A DNA stretch of 64,000 nucleotides from Halichondria panicea (Eukaryota > Porifera > Demospongiae > Suberitida > Halichondriidae): NCBI RefSeq assembly GCF_963675165.1, contig NC_087378.1, positions 5,017,205 to 5,081,204 on the forward strand. Direction: 5' to 3'. Positions 45,701 to 53,982 of the stretch are shown in pieces. Each line of letters begins with the position of its first letter. The stretch's first letter is position 1. Position numbers and translations under genes: made by a program. The notes under the pieces were generated by a model that was not told the origin of the DNA, ran no database searches, and saw nothing but the letters and a program-made list of their open reading frames with translations.

Positions 45701-48700
45701 GCGTCTCCTACTACTCTCGAACAAAGCCAAAAAAGAAACTAGAGCTTCTCTCTTTCATTCTAGTTCTGTTATTATATTACTAGACAAAGCATCTAGCTAC
45801 AATAATTGTTATGTTATTACATGTGTATCTTCTTGTACATCACAATACAATGTACAATGTTGTAGTTTGTAGCCCAGAGCAATCTATAGTACTGGTACTA
45901 TAGCTCATAGTTCCCTGTTAAATACACTCAAATGGGATCTAATAGAAATAGAGCACATAGCAACAATAAGCAAAAACAAATAAGCAAAAACACTCAAGTG
46001 GGATCTAATACTGAGTATATATGTATGGAAGGTACTATAGCTAGTACAGTTAACTCTTTTCTAAGATTTCTTTCACCAATATAGTTCCTTAGAAGATTAT
46101 GTAGAAGCGTCTGTGATGTTGCAGTGTAATTCTCGTGGCGTTGATGATTTACATTAATAATTAAAGACTAATTGGTAAGAATTAAAGTACAATGCATGAG
46201 ACTTGGAGACTAGACTAATAGGCAAACTTTTGAGCATAATACTCCTATTCGTTTAAGAGCCTGGAATTTTTGAATGTCCAATAACTCTTTCCTGTATAGC
46301 TTCCGCAGTAAATTGTGCTGAGCTGGCACACCCTTTTAACATTGAAGTCCTTGTAAAATCAATGCGTTTTTACAGCATCTACATTCTACAATGGGGTTGG
46401 CTTTTTTTCACTCGATGTCAGGAACAGAACCACAACACACCCCTCAAATTCTTCATATAATAATTATAAGCTTCAGGGCACAAGATTCATGAAGGAGTAG
46501 TAGATACTTTTGAGCGAAAGCAAAAACATGGCGAGAGGCATTAGCAAGCAACACTCGTTTTAGGTAATTAACGCTACATTAAGTATGCGCTAATAATAAA
46601 ACGCATTTTAAAACAATTATGAATTTCATCTCATTAAGAAATGTGCTTTAAGAGTATGCTAAGCAAGCTTGCCCTTTTTTCGACTCTAAAACTCATACTT
46701 TACATATTTTGACAAATATTGTGCTAATGAATTTTTTCTACAAAATTATACCCGAAGATTAGAGAAAAGTACTAGGGCATACATATACATATACGCAGGC
46801 GCCTCGCGGGAAGCTCTGATTTTGTTTTATGTTTGATAATAATAGCTGAATGAAAAATGAAGAAAATAAATGTAGGATCAGACATGCAGTCGACTTGTCC
46901 TGTTGGAAGTGTGATGTGTATTGTGTTAGGTCTAGTATCAGATCCACGTTTGTTGTGAGCTTAAAGCTTAAATTGTACTTTTACTTTCTCTCTGTACAGT
47001 AGGAACTAGATTCTACATTAAAATAAAAACGTCATGTCAGGCATGACACTGCCAGTTCAGTATAGATCTACTTTGTGATTACAGATACCTCTAATATATT
47101 GACCTTTGCTGATCTGCCTGCTGTCGCCTAGCTGGCTCTTCTGTCTCTCCCTTGCGTTTAATGCACAGACATCAGCTATATAGAGACAGCTAGCCTATGT
47201 GATCTGGGCAGAGAAAGTTGCACTGGCTCAGTTGCAGAGTTGTAATTGTAGTACGAGGTGGCCACGCCCATCTAGGCAAGTGCATCATTTGCTTCTTTAT
47301 TGCCTTATAGCACCCCCAGGGGGAGCCCAGCCCACATCCGTGACAGACATAATTATATATATATGTATCTACGTGGGCCAGAATCAGGTAGCAAGATTAT
47401 TCGCCTCGCTTCCCGCTCGGCAATAAAAAATGACTACTCGTCTATAGTAGTATAACCTAAAGGTAAAATTAACTTTAACATAATGGTATGAGATCCAGTT
47501 AGGGTTGCCTGCTTGCTCAGTTTCTCTGTCAATTATGATTGTGGTTTGTCAACATACTCCAATCTAGTACAATGAAGAAGTGGCTATACTCCAGCAGGAG
47601 TTGTTGGAAGCACAGGAACTCGTATTGCAGTTGAAATCTGTTAAAGGAGTGAAAGCTACCATCAAACAACTTCATCGACAGGATGTAGCTCAATTGGAGT
47701 ATAAGCATCAACAATGGGAGTGAGTGTGTTGGAACAATCCATAAGACATGTGTTAAGAGCGTGTGTTAAGTACACACCTTAAAGTATGTGAATTCAGTTA
47801 TCAATAATATGACAAAATTGATCATTTGTACAGAGCTCTTAGTGCCAAACACGAGGACCTGGAGGCAGTAATCGTGGATTGCCATGAAAAAAGGAAGAAG
47901 GCAATGGTGTCACACCAAGAAAAGACGGTTACCGCTGAAAGGAGTCTACTTTCTCTGGAGCACTCATTGGAAGATTTAATGCAGAGATACTCTTCTTTAA
48001 AAAATCATTCGTCTAATTTGGAAGATGTGAGTCGATTTGATTAATTTTTGGAACCCTCAGTCACACCTCTAATTTGCTATACAGCGTCAAGTCAAATTAA
48101 AGCAAGATATTGAGAATTTAGAGACAGGCTTTCAAAGATTCAGTGAAGAATACCGTAAACTAAAACAACAACAGATATCTCTCGTTGACAAGTATGTAAT
48201 ATTTTCTACAAAAATAGTATAATACAACTGTAGCATTATTTAAAATTTATTTTCCATAGGGGAAATACGTCTTACGAGTCACTCCAAAAAGAACTCGCAT
48301 CCAAGTTGGCAGTGGAAAGAGTAACCACCAAAAAACTTGAACTACGAGTTGTTACGCTTACCTGTGAACAGGAAAATAAGGTTTGTCATCTGGTTCTACC
48401 ACATACACACTAGCTAAAACCCAATGCTCTGTGATGCTAGATGTATAATGTCGTAACACTTATACCTGAGAAGCTGGACACTCTCCACTCGAGCTTATAA
48501 AACGTATCCAAACGGTGACTACAGGCATAGATACAGGAAAAGTAGTCGTTTCTGTCTGCGTCTGAGCTCTTGAAATACAATGAATACATCAATATACAAC
48601 AATGGTAATGCATGGGTAAAGTAGATAGGTATAAAGAGTCAAGATTTTGCATCAGAAGGTTGTTCCTTGTCACTGTCAGAGTCTTAAACAGAGATTCAGA

Positions 48701-51700
48701 AAAGATTGTCCTTGTCTCTTAAACTTCCAAATAGGAGGAAGTATGGATGTAGCTATATCTAGCTATATTCAGAGCTAACCAGCTTACACAATAAACTGCT
48801 ACTACAACTGCTCACTGACAAATGCATCACTTCTCTCCCGGTGGGCGATTTCTCGAGGCAAATTAGCCTATGCAGGAACTTTCACTCAAAAGTGGGTAGG
48901 TGTAATCTCGGTGTACTGGAGTTTGCAGAGTCTTCACAACACACCAGTAAAGCGTAGAGCGTTACACGTTCCTTATATGGATTTTGTGTACACACTGTGG
49001 TCTGTTTTACCATAGATTGAAAAGGAAGGGGATTGGAAACGAAAATGTTTGCGTGAAACACTCTGCGTTATAGGGTGTGGCTAAAACTACAAAGGATTAA
49101 ATTTATAGTCAGCATGCTCATTACCTGTTTTGCTGCCATACAATGTGTTGTACATAGAAATAGTGAAATTGATCACTTTTAATGTTGATTATTCTAGAGA
49201 ATCTAGCTCTAAAAGGTAGACTAAGCAACGCAGCCACTATCACTAAACAAATAAATGCTATACAAGAAGGAATAGCTCTTACTATGAAGTCGTGAGAGGT
49301 CAAGGCCCGTGGTGTCTCTAAAAGTATACTAAAGCAGTTTGAAGGACTATACTGCAAATGTTTATGAACATTACAGCTTATCCATAGCATGAAACCATCC
49401 TATATAGCACTTAAATACATAATAACCAAGTCAAGCAATGTCCTTTGCTGTTTCGGCTTTACAGCAGGGAAAGAGAAAAGTTGACATGGAATATTTCAAG
49501 CTAACTCAACAAAAAGTAAAAACAGAGTAAAGACAAGGGACTTAGAGCTTGTCAGTGGTGTAAACTTACTTCTCTAGAGTACCTCCCAGCTTCTGAGTGA
49601 TCGATAGTGGATAGGAGAGCTAGAAACAGTTGAAATACAACCTGAGTACGGTAAAAACTAAAATATTCGCGAGCGCGAAATCATAATGCGGAGTGTTTCA
49701 CCCGTTGACACCCGTCTGCTTACCTGGATGCTCTAGCACTGCGTTTACAGCATGGGTAGCCTCCACACAACAAGTCAGTACTTTTAGTAGTGGCAGCTTT
49801 CGGTGTTAAAGCTTCGTTGTCTAATAAAAGCGAAGCTTGAACCAGATTGGAAACACAGGCAACTAGAGCATTGAAGTGCAAACCCTCGGCTGTGACATGA
49901 TTATAAAGAAACCAGAAGAGTGATATAATGCAGTGCATGTAGTGATGTATGACTGAGCTGTCTAGCACTGCAACTCAGGAGCAATAAAACTAAACCAGAC
50001 TGGAGGCATGCTGAAACATTGAGAACAGAGTTTTAGTGGTACATGAGTTGAACTAGGTCCTAGTCTAGGATCACAGCAAAGAAGCCTGGAATCTCAGAGA
50101 AGTATGACTCTTGGATAGAGTAGGATCCCAGAGTCAGCTAGCTAACAGACAACAAACAAGTCAGAATTCTAGCTTTCTATTGTAGTGACCTTTTCCACTG
50201 TTTTTGGTACGGGATCACTTCAGCTGACAAGATGGTGCCAGATTAGACGTGGCAGCAGATGGTTTTTAGGGAAGCAGGTTTGAGAGAGCATTTTTTGATG
50301 TTAGGGTGTTCAACCCGTACGCTCCCTCAAACAGGCAACCGCAACTATCCACAACCTACCGCAAGCATGAAAACATAAAGAAGATAGCCTATGACCAACG
50401 AATCAGAGATGTAGAAAACTCGACCTTCACTCCCCTCATCCTGTCAAGTACTGGGGGCCTTGGACGTGCCGCTATACCTCCATCTACAAGAGATTGGCGT
50501 CTCTCCTGTCAACAAAATGGGATCAGCCCTACAGCACCACCATGGGATGGATCAGATGCAGGCTGTCCTTCTCTCTCTCTCCTCAGATCAGCCATCATGT
50601 GCATTAGGGGGGCCCGATCAAGCCAAGGGCACGCCACCAGACAGCCCCCTATCGACCTAGTGACAAGCGAGTCCCTGGTCCCACCCCACCCATGAACTAA
50701 TTACACATGACTTATTTGCCTGCATGGTTCCTCGTTATTATTATTTATTCTTTTGTACATGTAATTCTTTTTAGCCCCGAGATGGGAGAGCTTTCACGAA
50801 AAAAATACAGAGAGTGCCTCGAATAAAGGCCGCGTGTAGTTAGCTAGCTAGCTAGATCTAGCTGCCAATGTGCAAGTTCAAGCTTCTTAGTTTTTGCTCG
50901 CTTTTATTCGACAACAAAGCTCTAACATCGAAATCTACCATTGTTAAAACTAATAACTTACTGTGTGAAGGCTATCCATGCTATAAACGCAGTGCTGTGG
51001 CAGCCAGGTGATCAGACCCAGAAATGACAAACCACACGACTACTATACCCGTGGCCGCCCACGCGCGCCTCGGGTAATTAGCACTATTTCACACGGACCG
51101 TCCTCAATTATAGCCGCGACCATGGATGCAGCTTAAAGTGCTGAGCTTGCAATAAACTTTTTGTGCACTAATGGCAGTTTATGCTAAACTAAAAGCTTAA
51201 GCAAGCTTATGTCATGCATGACAACAATGAACAATCAATACTTCCTCTACTATCTATGCTTTTGCGCTTGAACAGAACTGCGTTACTTATAACTGAAGTG
51301 ATCCTGTACCAGGTCCGGAACAGGGTCACTAAAGTAGAAAGCTGTATAATTATACCAGGAACAATGGAACAGGGTCACTAAAGTAGAAAGCTTGCTTTAG
51401 CTGACTGGGATCCATGCAGGACTGGAGCCATACTTCTCTGAGACTCCAGGCTTCTTTGCTGGGATCCTAATCCACAGTGCACATATATCTATAGTACTAC
51501 TACCTGTTCTCAAATGTTTCAGCATGCCTCCAGTCTGGTTTAGTTTTATTGCTGAGTTGCTGTGCAAGTCATGCATGATGATGATAACACCATCACTATA
51601 TGCACTGCATTATATCAGTCTTCTGGTTTCTTTATAATCACGTCCCCAGCCGAGGGTTTGCACTTTAGTGCTCTAGTTGGATGCGCTGTCACGTGTGCTT

Positions 51701-53802
51701 TTTATTTTTGTAGTGTCACTTGCTGTAATCACTAGAGCACTAAAGTGCTAACCCTCGGCTGGTGACATGACTTATAAAGAAACCATGTAGCGAGAAACCA
51801 GACTGGAGGCATGCTGAAACATTAATTTTGAGAACAGAGTTTTAGTGGTACATAAGACATGCACTGTGGACTGGGATCACAGCAAAGAAACCTTGAGTCT
51901 TAGAGAAGCATGGCTCCTAACAGGCTGGAGTATATCAGCCAACAACCAGTCACAATTCTAGCTTTCTACTTTAGTGACCCTGTTCCATTGTTCCTGGTAC
52001 GGGATCACTTCACCTGTAAATACGTAGGCTATCTCTCCTGAAGTAACGGTAAGTGAACACCTAGAACCACTGGAAAGAATCAAACTCATCCCCGCAATGA
52101 ATGGAGTAACTGCAATGACTATAGTTACTCTGGCATGCTGAGATGTACCTTTGGGTGACCCATGGGTCATCTGTAGATACTATGGTACTATAGTTACTCT
52201 GCATGCTGGTGGGTGCTGGGGTGTACCTTTGGGTGACCCACGGGTCATCTCTAGATACTATGGACTATAGTTACTCTGAGCAGTAAGTAGTTCTTATGAT
52301 CACCTATATATCGTGATGGCGTTGTTGGACATGGATGCCACTTACTACCAAGAAGCATGGGAAAACCAGCTCATGGCCAAAGGAGCTTACAACAATCAGA
52401 AGCTGCCAGCCTCCTCAAACCAACACTCCCCAGCACCCTTCAAACCAACACTCAATGGCACTAGCCCAGGAGAAAGGAGCCTCAAGCTGGCTGACCGCCC
52501 TTCCCCGGTCAGAATTTGGTTTCAACCCTACACAAATGTGCTTTCCGTGACGCCCTATACCTGAGATACGGCTGGCTACCCTCACGCACCCCTATTAATT
52601 GTAAATGTGGAAATAAGTTGCCCTTCCCCTGTCAGAATTTGATTTCAACCTACACAAATGTGCTTTCCGTGACGCCCTATGCTGAGATACGGCTGGCTAC
52701 CCTCACGCACCCCACATTGTGAATGTGGAAATAAGTTCTCTGTCAAACATGTCTTATCATGCCCCAAGGGAGGGTTTCCATCATTATGTCACATCGACTT
52801 CAGAGATATAACGACCAACCTCCTATCAAAAGTCTGCAACAACGTATGCACTGAACCACACCTGCAGCCAATCTCGGGAGAGCACTGAAGTGCAAACCCT
52901 CGGCTGTTGACATGATCTACAGGTGTATAGCAACCAAAAGAGTGTTATGCAATGCTGGCTAAGCAGCAAGTAACAGCAGCTAGAGGCATGTTGAGATTGG
53001 AGTTTTAGTATAATTGTACATCCTAACCCTCAGCTGTTGTCAAGATCTATAGGTGTAGCAACCAAAAAGAGTGTTGTACAATAAAAGTAGGCTTAAGCAG
53101 CAGTAACATGCAGTAATAGGAGCTATAATTCTAGCTTTCTACTTTAGTGACCCTGTTCCATTGTGCTTTCATTTCTATTTGTGTTGAGGGTTGACCTTCA
53201 TCATGTTGTTATAACTTCGTCATCCTTCACTGAAATTCACACCATTGGATCTGGGCTGGACCATGCATTGTTACATAGAATTTAATGAGTCTTGTTTCTT
53301 ACAACATGCAGACAGTGCAATACAGATAAGCACTGTTTCCTCAACAAGAGACAGCTTCTCACTCTTGCAGCTACCAATCGCTAGCGTTCTAGTGCATAGC
53401 TAAGTGGAGTAGCAACACTCCATGGACAAGTTTTTCTACGCACTCTTCTGAAAAGGCTGCAATGACATTCCAAGTAGTCTAGGCATAACTCGAGAACCAA
53501 GCCAAATTAAAAGAAGCCTATAGAAACTCTTAATACTTGCACTTTATTGATCTTTGAGCAGCTGAGTCTACACACACTGCCTCGCTTGCGCATGCGCACT
53601 GGGCCAGGTTAGCAGGTTTGAAAGAAAATATTGATTCCGCGTAGTTCCAGTCCCTCTTTTTTCCTTTTTCTGATCTATGCTTCAGATACCTGTAGGTTTC
53701 CCCATTCGATTACTATGCGATATTTTGTTTCAGACAAGGGACAAAGAACAGCTGACCAGAATCTGTGATGAACTTCTACAAGAACTTAACAAGACTTCTT
53801 AG
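29885..53802 (+). CDS. TACC: TACC-family coiled-coil protein, 10 exons, 376 residues
   Basis: Exons: 29885-29927, 30163-30319, 30437-30484, 30579-30738, 35087-35167, 47568-47719, 47834-48026, 48085-48191, 48260-48380, 53734-53802. Phases agree throughout. Residues 40-48 (SLYVKFDPL) are the TACC signature upstream of the coiled coil. From about residue 137 to the end the protein is a long heptad-rich coil, and the C-terminus ([18 protein letters not shown]) matches the TACC end. Known: TACC proteins bind ch-TOG/XMAP215 and act at centrosomes and spindle microtubules. At 376 residues this is short for the family and lacks a long N-terminal region. The two large introns (4.3 kb and 12.4 kb) and the last one (5.4 kb) are filled with mobile elements. 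Exon 4 may contain a further small in-frame intron (GTATGG to TTCCAG, about 30600-30675). Confidence 0.88.
31025..32449 (-). pseudogene. Ty3/Gypsy-type retrotransposon remnant (gag-like and RNase H pieces)
   Basis: On the minus strand, 32449-32168 encodes a gag-like N-terminal region ([12 protein letters not shown], then [12 protein letters not shown]). 32008-31742 and 31718-31518 encode repeated heptads of the type (E/Q)TRL(R/K)(D/E)Q. 31579-31025 is an RNase H domain ([34 protein letters not shown]) running into the zinc-finger-linker region of a Gypsy pol. Protease and reverse transcriptase are missing and the frames are not continuous. Long terminal repeats were not found. It lies antisense in the TACC intron between exons 4 and 5. 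Confidence 0.8.
32505..33010. repeat. Foldback with CAGATCGATTTGCTGAC-type arms
   Basis: GTCAGCAAATCGATCTGCAA near 32517 and TGCAGATCGATTTGCTGAC near 32896 are inverted, each followed by further GCAAAATGCA copies. The mini-element at 32729-32772 lies in its loop. Confidence 0.65.
32721..32779. mobile_element. 44-bp mini-element carrying TTAGGG repeats, 7-8-bp target duplication
   Basis: CTGTAAC occurs at 32722-32728 and 32773-32779. The insert has ends CATAGATTGAA and TTCAATCTATG, and a centre of GGGTTAGGGTTAGGGTT, that is, telomere-type TTAGGG repeats. The ends match the element at 674-724. Confidence 0.6.
33425..33450 (+). promoter_or_regulatory. Predicted element promoter: GCGCATGCGC plus TATA
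   Basis: GCGCATGCGC is a match to the NRF1-type palindrome and lies about 10 bp before GGTTATAAAAAG. The same arrangement is kept at 43554-43580 and 44367-44394. Promoter activity is inferred. Confidence 0.5.
33961..34048. repeat. Tail repeats carrying the hairpin-arm motif
   Basis: Four copies of (C)TTCCTGTAGAATATGCG-CC in direct orientation. TAGAATATGCGTC also stands in both hairpin arms at about 33287-33299 and 33376-33388. Equivalent tails at 44096-44206 and 44905-44988. Confidence 0.75.
34159..34355. repeat. Minisatellite, about 20-bp unit
   Basis: About nine units of CATGGATATATAAATCTGGA with variants (AAGC, GGGCTT). AT-rich; located in the TACC intron just after the family A copy. 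Confidence 0.8.
34878..35051. mobile_element. Foldback MITE next to TACC exon 5
   Basis: AGGGTCAAAAGGTCTTAAT and ATTAAGACCTTTTGACCCT are inverted, as are GGACTTTAATTGAATTCCAC and its partner. Ends share AGGGTCAAAAGGTC with 3961-4406. It stops about 35 bp before the splice acceptor of exon 5. Confidence 0.75.
35087..35167 (+). CDS. TACC: TACC exon 5: start of the coiled coil
   Basis: This 81-nt exon has phase 0 at both ends and encodes 27 residues beginning ELMYSEDEV, followed by lysine/glutamate heptads. It is isolated between a 4.3-kb and a 12.4-kb intron. A foldback MITE (34878-35051) ends only about 35 bp before the exon, inside the polypyrimidine/acceptor area. Support is the open frame, a good acceptor and donor (GCAG and AAG|GTATGT), phase match and the fit to the start of the TACC domain. 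Confidence 0.75.
35168..36715. other. TACC intron, no gene seen
   Basis: Unique-looking AT-rich intron sequence. No coding, RNA or clear repeat feature found on either strand. Confidence 0.4.
36720..37393. mobile_element. Family C hairpin element, copy 2, interrupted
   Basis: The leader (36720-36840) matches 26780-26900 and the hairpin (37263-37393) matches 26974-27105, but about 420 bp of unrelated sequence lies between them (contains AAAGCAAGAAAATTCGC). The tip reads CCTGAACGCAGTGAGGG and arms are TTAGACACTGTTTAGGAAG. Confidence 0.7.
37437..37640. repeat. Family E fragment, reverse
   Basis: GCCTCGGTGCGCATGTGCAA through TTTCTATAGGCTTTTAGTCA. It follows the family C element directly, as at 27.2 kb. 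Confidence 0.65.
37737..37930. mobile_element. MITE copy with AAAATATTCGTGGT motifs
   Basis: Starts CCGTATAGTGGGTAATTTTC and has inverted AAAATATTCGTGGT and ACCACGAATATTTT. Same family as 27674-27872 and 62437-62600. Confidence 0.7.
38570..38885. repeat. Three tandem units of about 100-120 bp
   Basis: CAGCCATGTCCTCTGTCACT (or a variant), GACATGTGAAT and TTGTTCGACTGTTTGTACTG recur three times. No consistent open frame. Immediately left of the recombinase element. Confidence 0.7.
38944..41240 (+). mobile_element. Tyrosine-recombinase element (Crypton-like) with a hairpin head
   Basis: The hairpin 38950-39071 ends 72 bp before the recombinase start. Its left arm contains AGGTTTCTTAGCTGGATAG (38963-38981), and the right side of the element has AGGTTTCTTAGTTGGATAG at about 41216-41234, one mismatch in 19. 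I take these as the element boundaries or recombination sites. Known: Cryptons use tyrosine recombinases and lack the classical inverted repeats of DDE transposons. It lies in sense orientation in the 12.4-kb TACC intron. Confidence 0.65.
39143..41061 (+). pseudogene. Crypton-type tyrosine recombinase, broken
   Basis: The N-terminal part (39143-40084, 313 residues) begins [17 protein letters not shown], includes a CTGPGCTFC cluster and an all-alpha DNA-binding-like region. The catalytic part follows in 40346-41061: arginine in [15 protein letters not shown] (H-x-x-R), TGHSS (H) and AYKR (nucleophile Tyr). This is the R-H-R-H-Y layout of tyrosine recombinases and resembles the Crypton/KIAA1958-like group. 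Breaks: about 260 bp between the two parts, which may be an intron, an insertion or frame damage, and a one-base shift in the T run at 40627-40630 just before the conserved [13 protein letters not shown]. The catalytic motifs themselves are all present, so it is recent or recently active. Confidence 0.8.
41531..41633. repeat. Near-perfect 103-bp hairpin
   Basis: TGGTTGCCTCTGACGC pairs with GCGTCAGAGGCAACCA, and GTTGTTGACTTCTTCTAC with its inverse; the centre is ATGCTATAGCAT. No sequence relation to the other hairpin families was seen. Confidence 0.8.
41990..42180. repeat. Repeat with GGCCTGTAAGCAGG / CAGGCCCGT motifs
   Basis: Several CAGGCCCGT and CGGGCC copies in both orientations. A related stretch is at about 38230-38430 (CTGTAAGCAG, ACGGGC), so the two may bracket the recombinase region. 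Confidence 0.5.
42203..42960 (+). mobile_element. Family B hairpin-headed element, copy 1
   Basis: Hairpin 42203-42287 with GGGCATGAGGTAT arms and the tip CTCGAGGGCGTAGCCCGAGGG, then a body with repeats of ACTCTCGAACAAAGC(G/A)AAAGGAAG and ATCCAGCTCCTCCCCCATGC. A 120-residue frame (42590-42952) is built from these repeats and is not recognisable. The TATA seen in copy 2 is lost through a short deletion near 42350. Confidence 0.65.
43311..44210 (+). mobile_element. Family A element, copy 2, with duplicated half hairpin
   Basis: Full hairpin 43311-43439, then a second right half (43471-43536) joined at GCGAGGCG, then GCGCATGCGC, GTTATAAAAAG (about 43571), the body, AATAAA-like ACTGAATAAAC near 44005, and tail repeats 44096-44206. 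Body frames shift relative to copy 1. Confidence 0.75.
44211..45153 (+). mobile_element. Family A element, copy 3, with duplicated right end
   Basis: Hairpin 44211-44350, GCGCATGCGC, TATA at about 44387, body, tail repeats 44905-44988. The last 83 bp (TAGATTATGCTTCCATGTAA to TGTAGTCTAA) is present twice. It begins exactly where copy 2 stops. Confidence 0.75.
45161..45800 (+). mobile_element. Family B element, copy 2
   Basis: Hairpin 45161-45273 with ends GTTAGAATATG and CATGTTCTAAC and tip CTCGAGGGCTTTAGCCCGAGGG. A TATATAA box at 45334-45340 follows 60 bp later. The body matches copy 1 (CAGCTCCTCCCCCA, CTCGAACAAAGC). Arms differ from copy 1 but remain paired. Confidence 0.7.
45801..47567. 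other. TACC intron, minor repeats only
   Basis: A CTCAA(A/G)TGGGATCTAATA pair near 45930 and 46000, a GAGCGAAAGCAAAAACATGG fragment near 46512 and a CGCCTCGC(G/T)(G/T)CC(C/G) pair near 46800 and 47400. No gene. Confidence 0.4.
47568..48380 (+). CDS. TACC: TACC exons 6-9: central coiled coil
   Basis: Exons 47568-47719, 47834-48026, 48085-48191 and 48260-48380 are separated by introns of about 60-115 bp. They encode residues 164-354, an almost uninterrupted coiled coil without proline (for example [13 protein letters not shown]). This is the part of TACC that dimerises and, by family knowledge, binds ch-TOG. The short introns look like the ancestral condition, in contrast with the element-filled introns on either side. 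Confidence 0.88.
48381..49720. other. TACC last intron, left part, no gene
   Basis: No supported gene or clear repeat was found. A CATAGATTGAA motif near 49013 resembles one end of the CATAGAT mini-elements but has no partner. Confidence 0.4.
49725..50225. repeat. Family G repeat copy
   Basis: Shares GCGTTTACAGCATGG, AACCCTCGGCTG, AAGAAGCCTGGA and TGACCTTTTCCA with the copies at 3.6, 51.3, 52.9 and 61 kb. Confidence 0.65.
50228..50695 (+). pseudogene. C-terminal fragment of a retroelement-type protein
   Basis: Reads [12 protein letters not shown], a stop, then [32 protein letters not shown], and after frame shifts near 50465 and 50575 [14 protein letters not shown]. This end region is widespread in reverse-transcriptase-type repeats of early-branching animals; the reverse transcriptase itself is absent here. 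It would continue the fragment at 52316-52886, although it lies upstream of it. Confidence 0.65.
50815..51720. repeat. Family G repeat, reverse orientation
   Basis: CCTCGAATAAAGGCCGCGTG followed by AAGTTCAAGCTTCTTAG, then GGAACAGGGTCACTAAAGTA twice (near 51310 and 51365), ending AGCCGAGGGTTTGCACTTTA near 51670. Confidence 0.6.
51730..52315. repeat. Family G fragment and a short tandem duplication
   Basis: AGAGCACTAAAGTGCTAACC to TGACCCTGTTCCATTG (51731-51990). Then a block with TGTACCTTTGGGTGACCCA occurs twice (near 52145 and 52212). No gene. Confidence 0.55.
52316..52886 (+). pseudogene. Middle fragment of the same retroelement-type protein, internally duplicated
   Basis: Pieces in shifting frames read [49 protein letters not shown], then [20 protein letters not shown]. 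About 120 bp around the LRYGW block is present twice in tandem (about 52500-52615 and 52620-52735). The CxCG-x-x-x-x-(V)xHxLxC cluster is zinc-binding-like. Dead copy with at least two frame shifts. Confidence 0.65.
52888..53170. repeat. Family G fragments
   Basis: GCACTGAAGTGCAAACCCTC and two copies of AACCAAAA-GAGTGTT. Ends with TTTAGTGACCCTGTTCCATT. Confidence 0.6.
53398..53606. repeat. Family E copy
   Basis: ACTCCATGGACAAGTTTTTC, AAAAGGCTGCAATGACATTC, ending CTTGCGCATGCGCACTG. Located 130 bp before TACC exon 10. Confidence 0.7.
53734..53802 (+). CDS. TACC: TACC exon 10: conserved C-terminus
   Basis: After a TTTGTTTCAG acceptor this exon encodes 22 residues and a TAG stop. The segment [12 protein letters not shown] is the diagnostic end of TACC proteins. 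It is 5.35 kb from exon 9, with reverse-transcriptase debris and family G repeats between. The MRPS34-like gene ends 180 bp further on, on the other strand. Confidence 0.85.
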   Translation, partial: TRDKEQLTRICDELLQELNKTS

Positions 53803-53982
53803 TATAATGTAAAACTGATTGTACTCTATTAGATATCCATTCGAACACTGATACTTAATAGCCTATATAGGTGTATTATTTGTGTTGCCTGACCTGGAAT
53901 ATTCGAATGTCCATTTAACACTGCTAAAGGTCTAGGTATTTGTGTACATGAACTGAATAACCATTTACGATACTCAACACTG

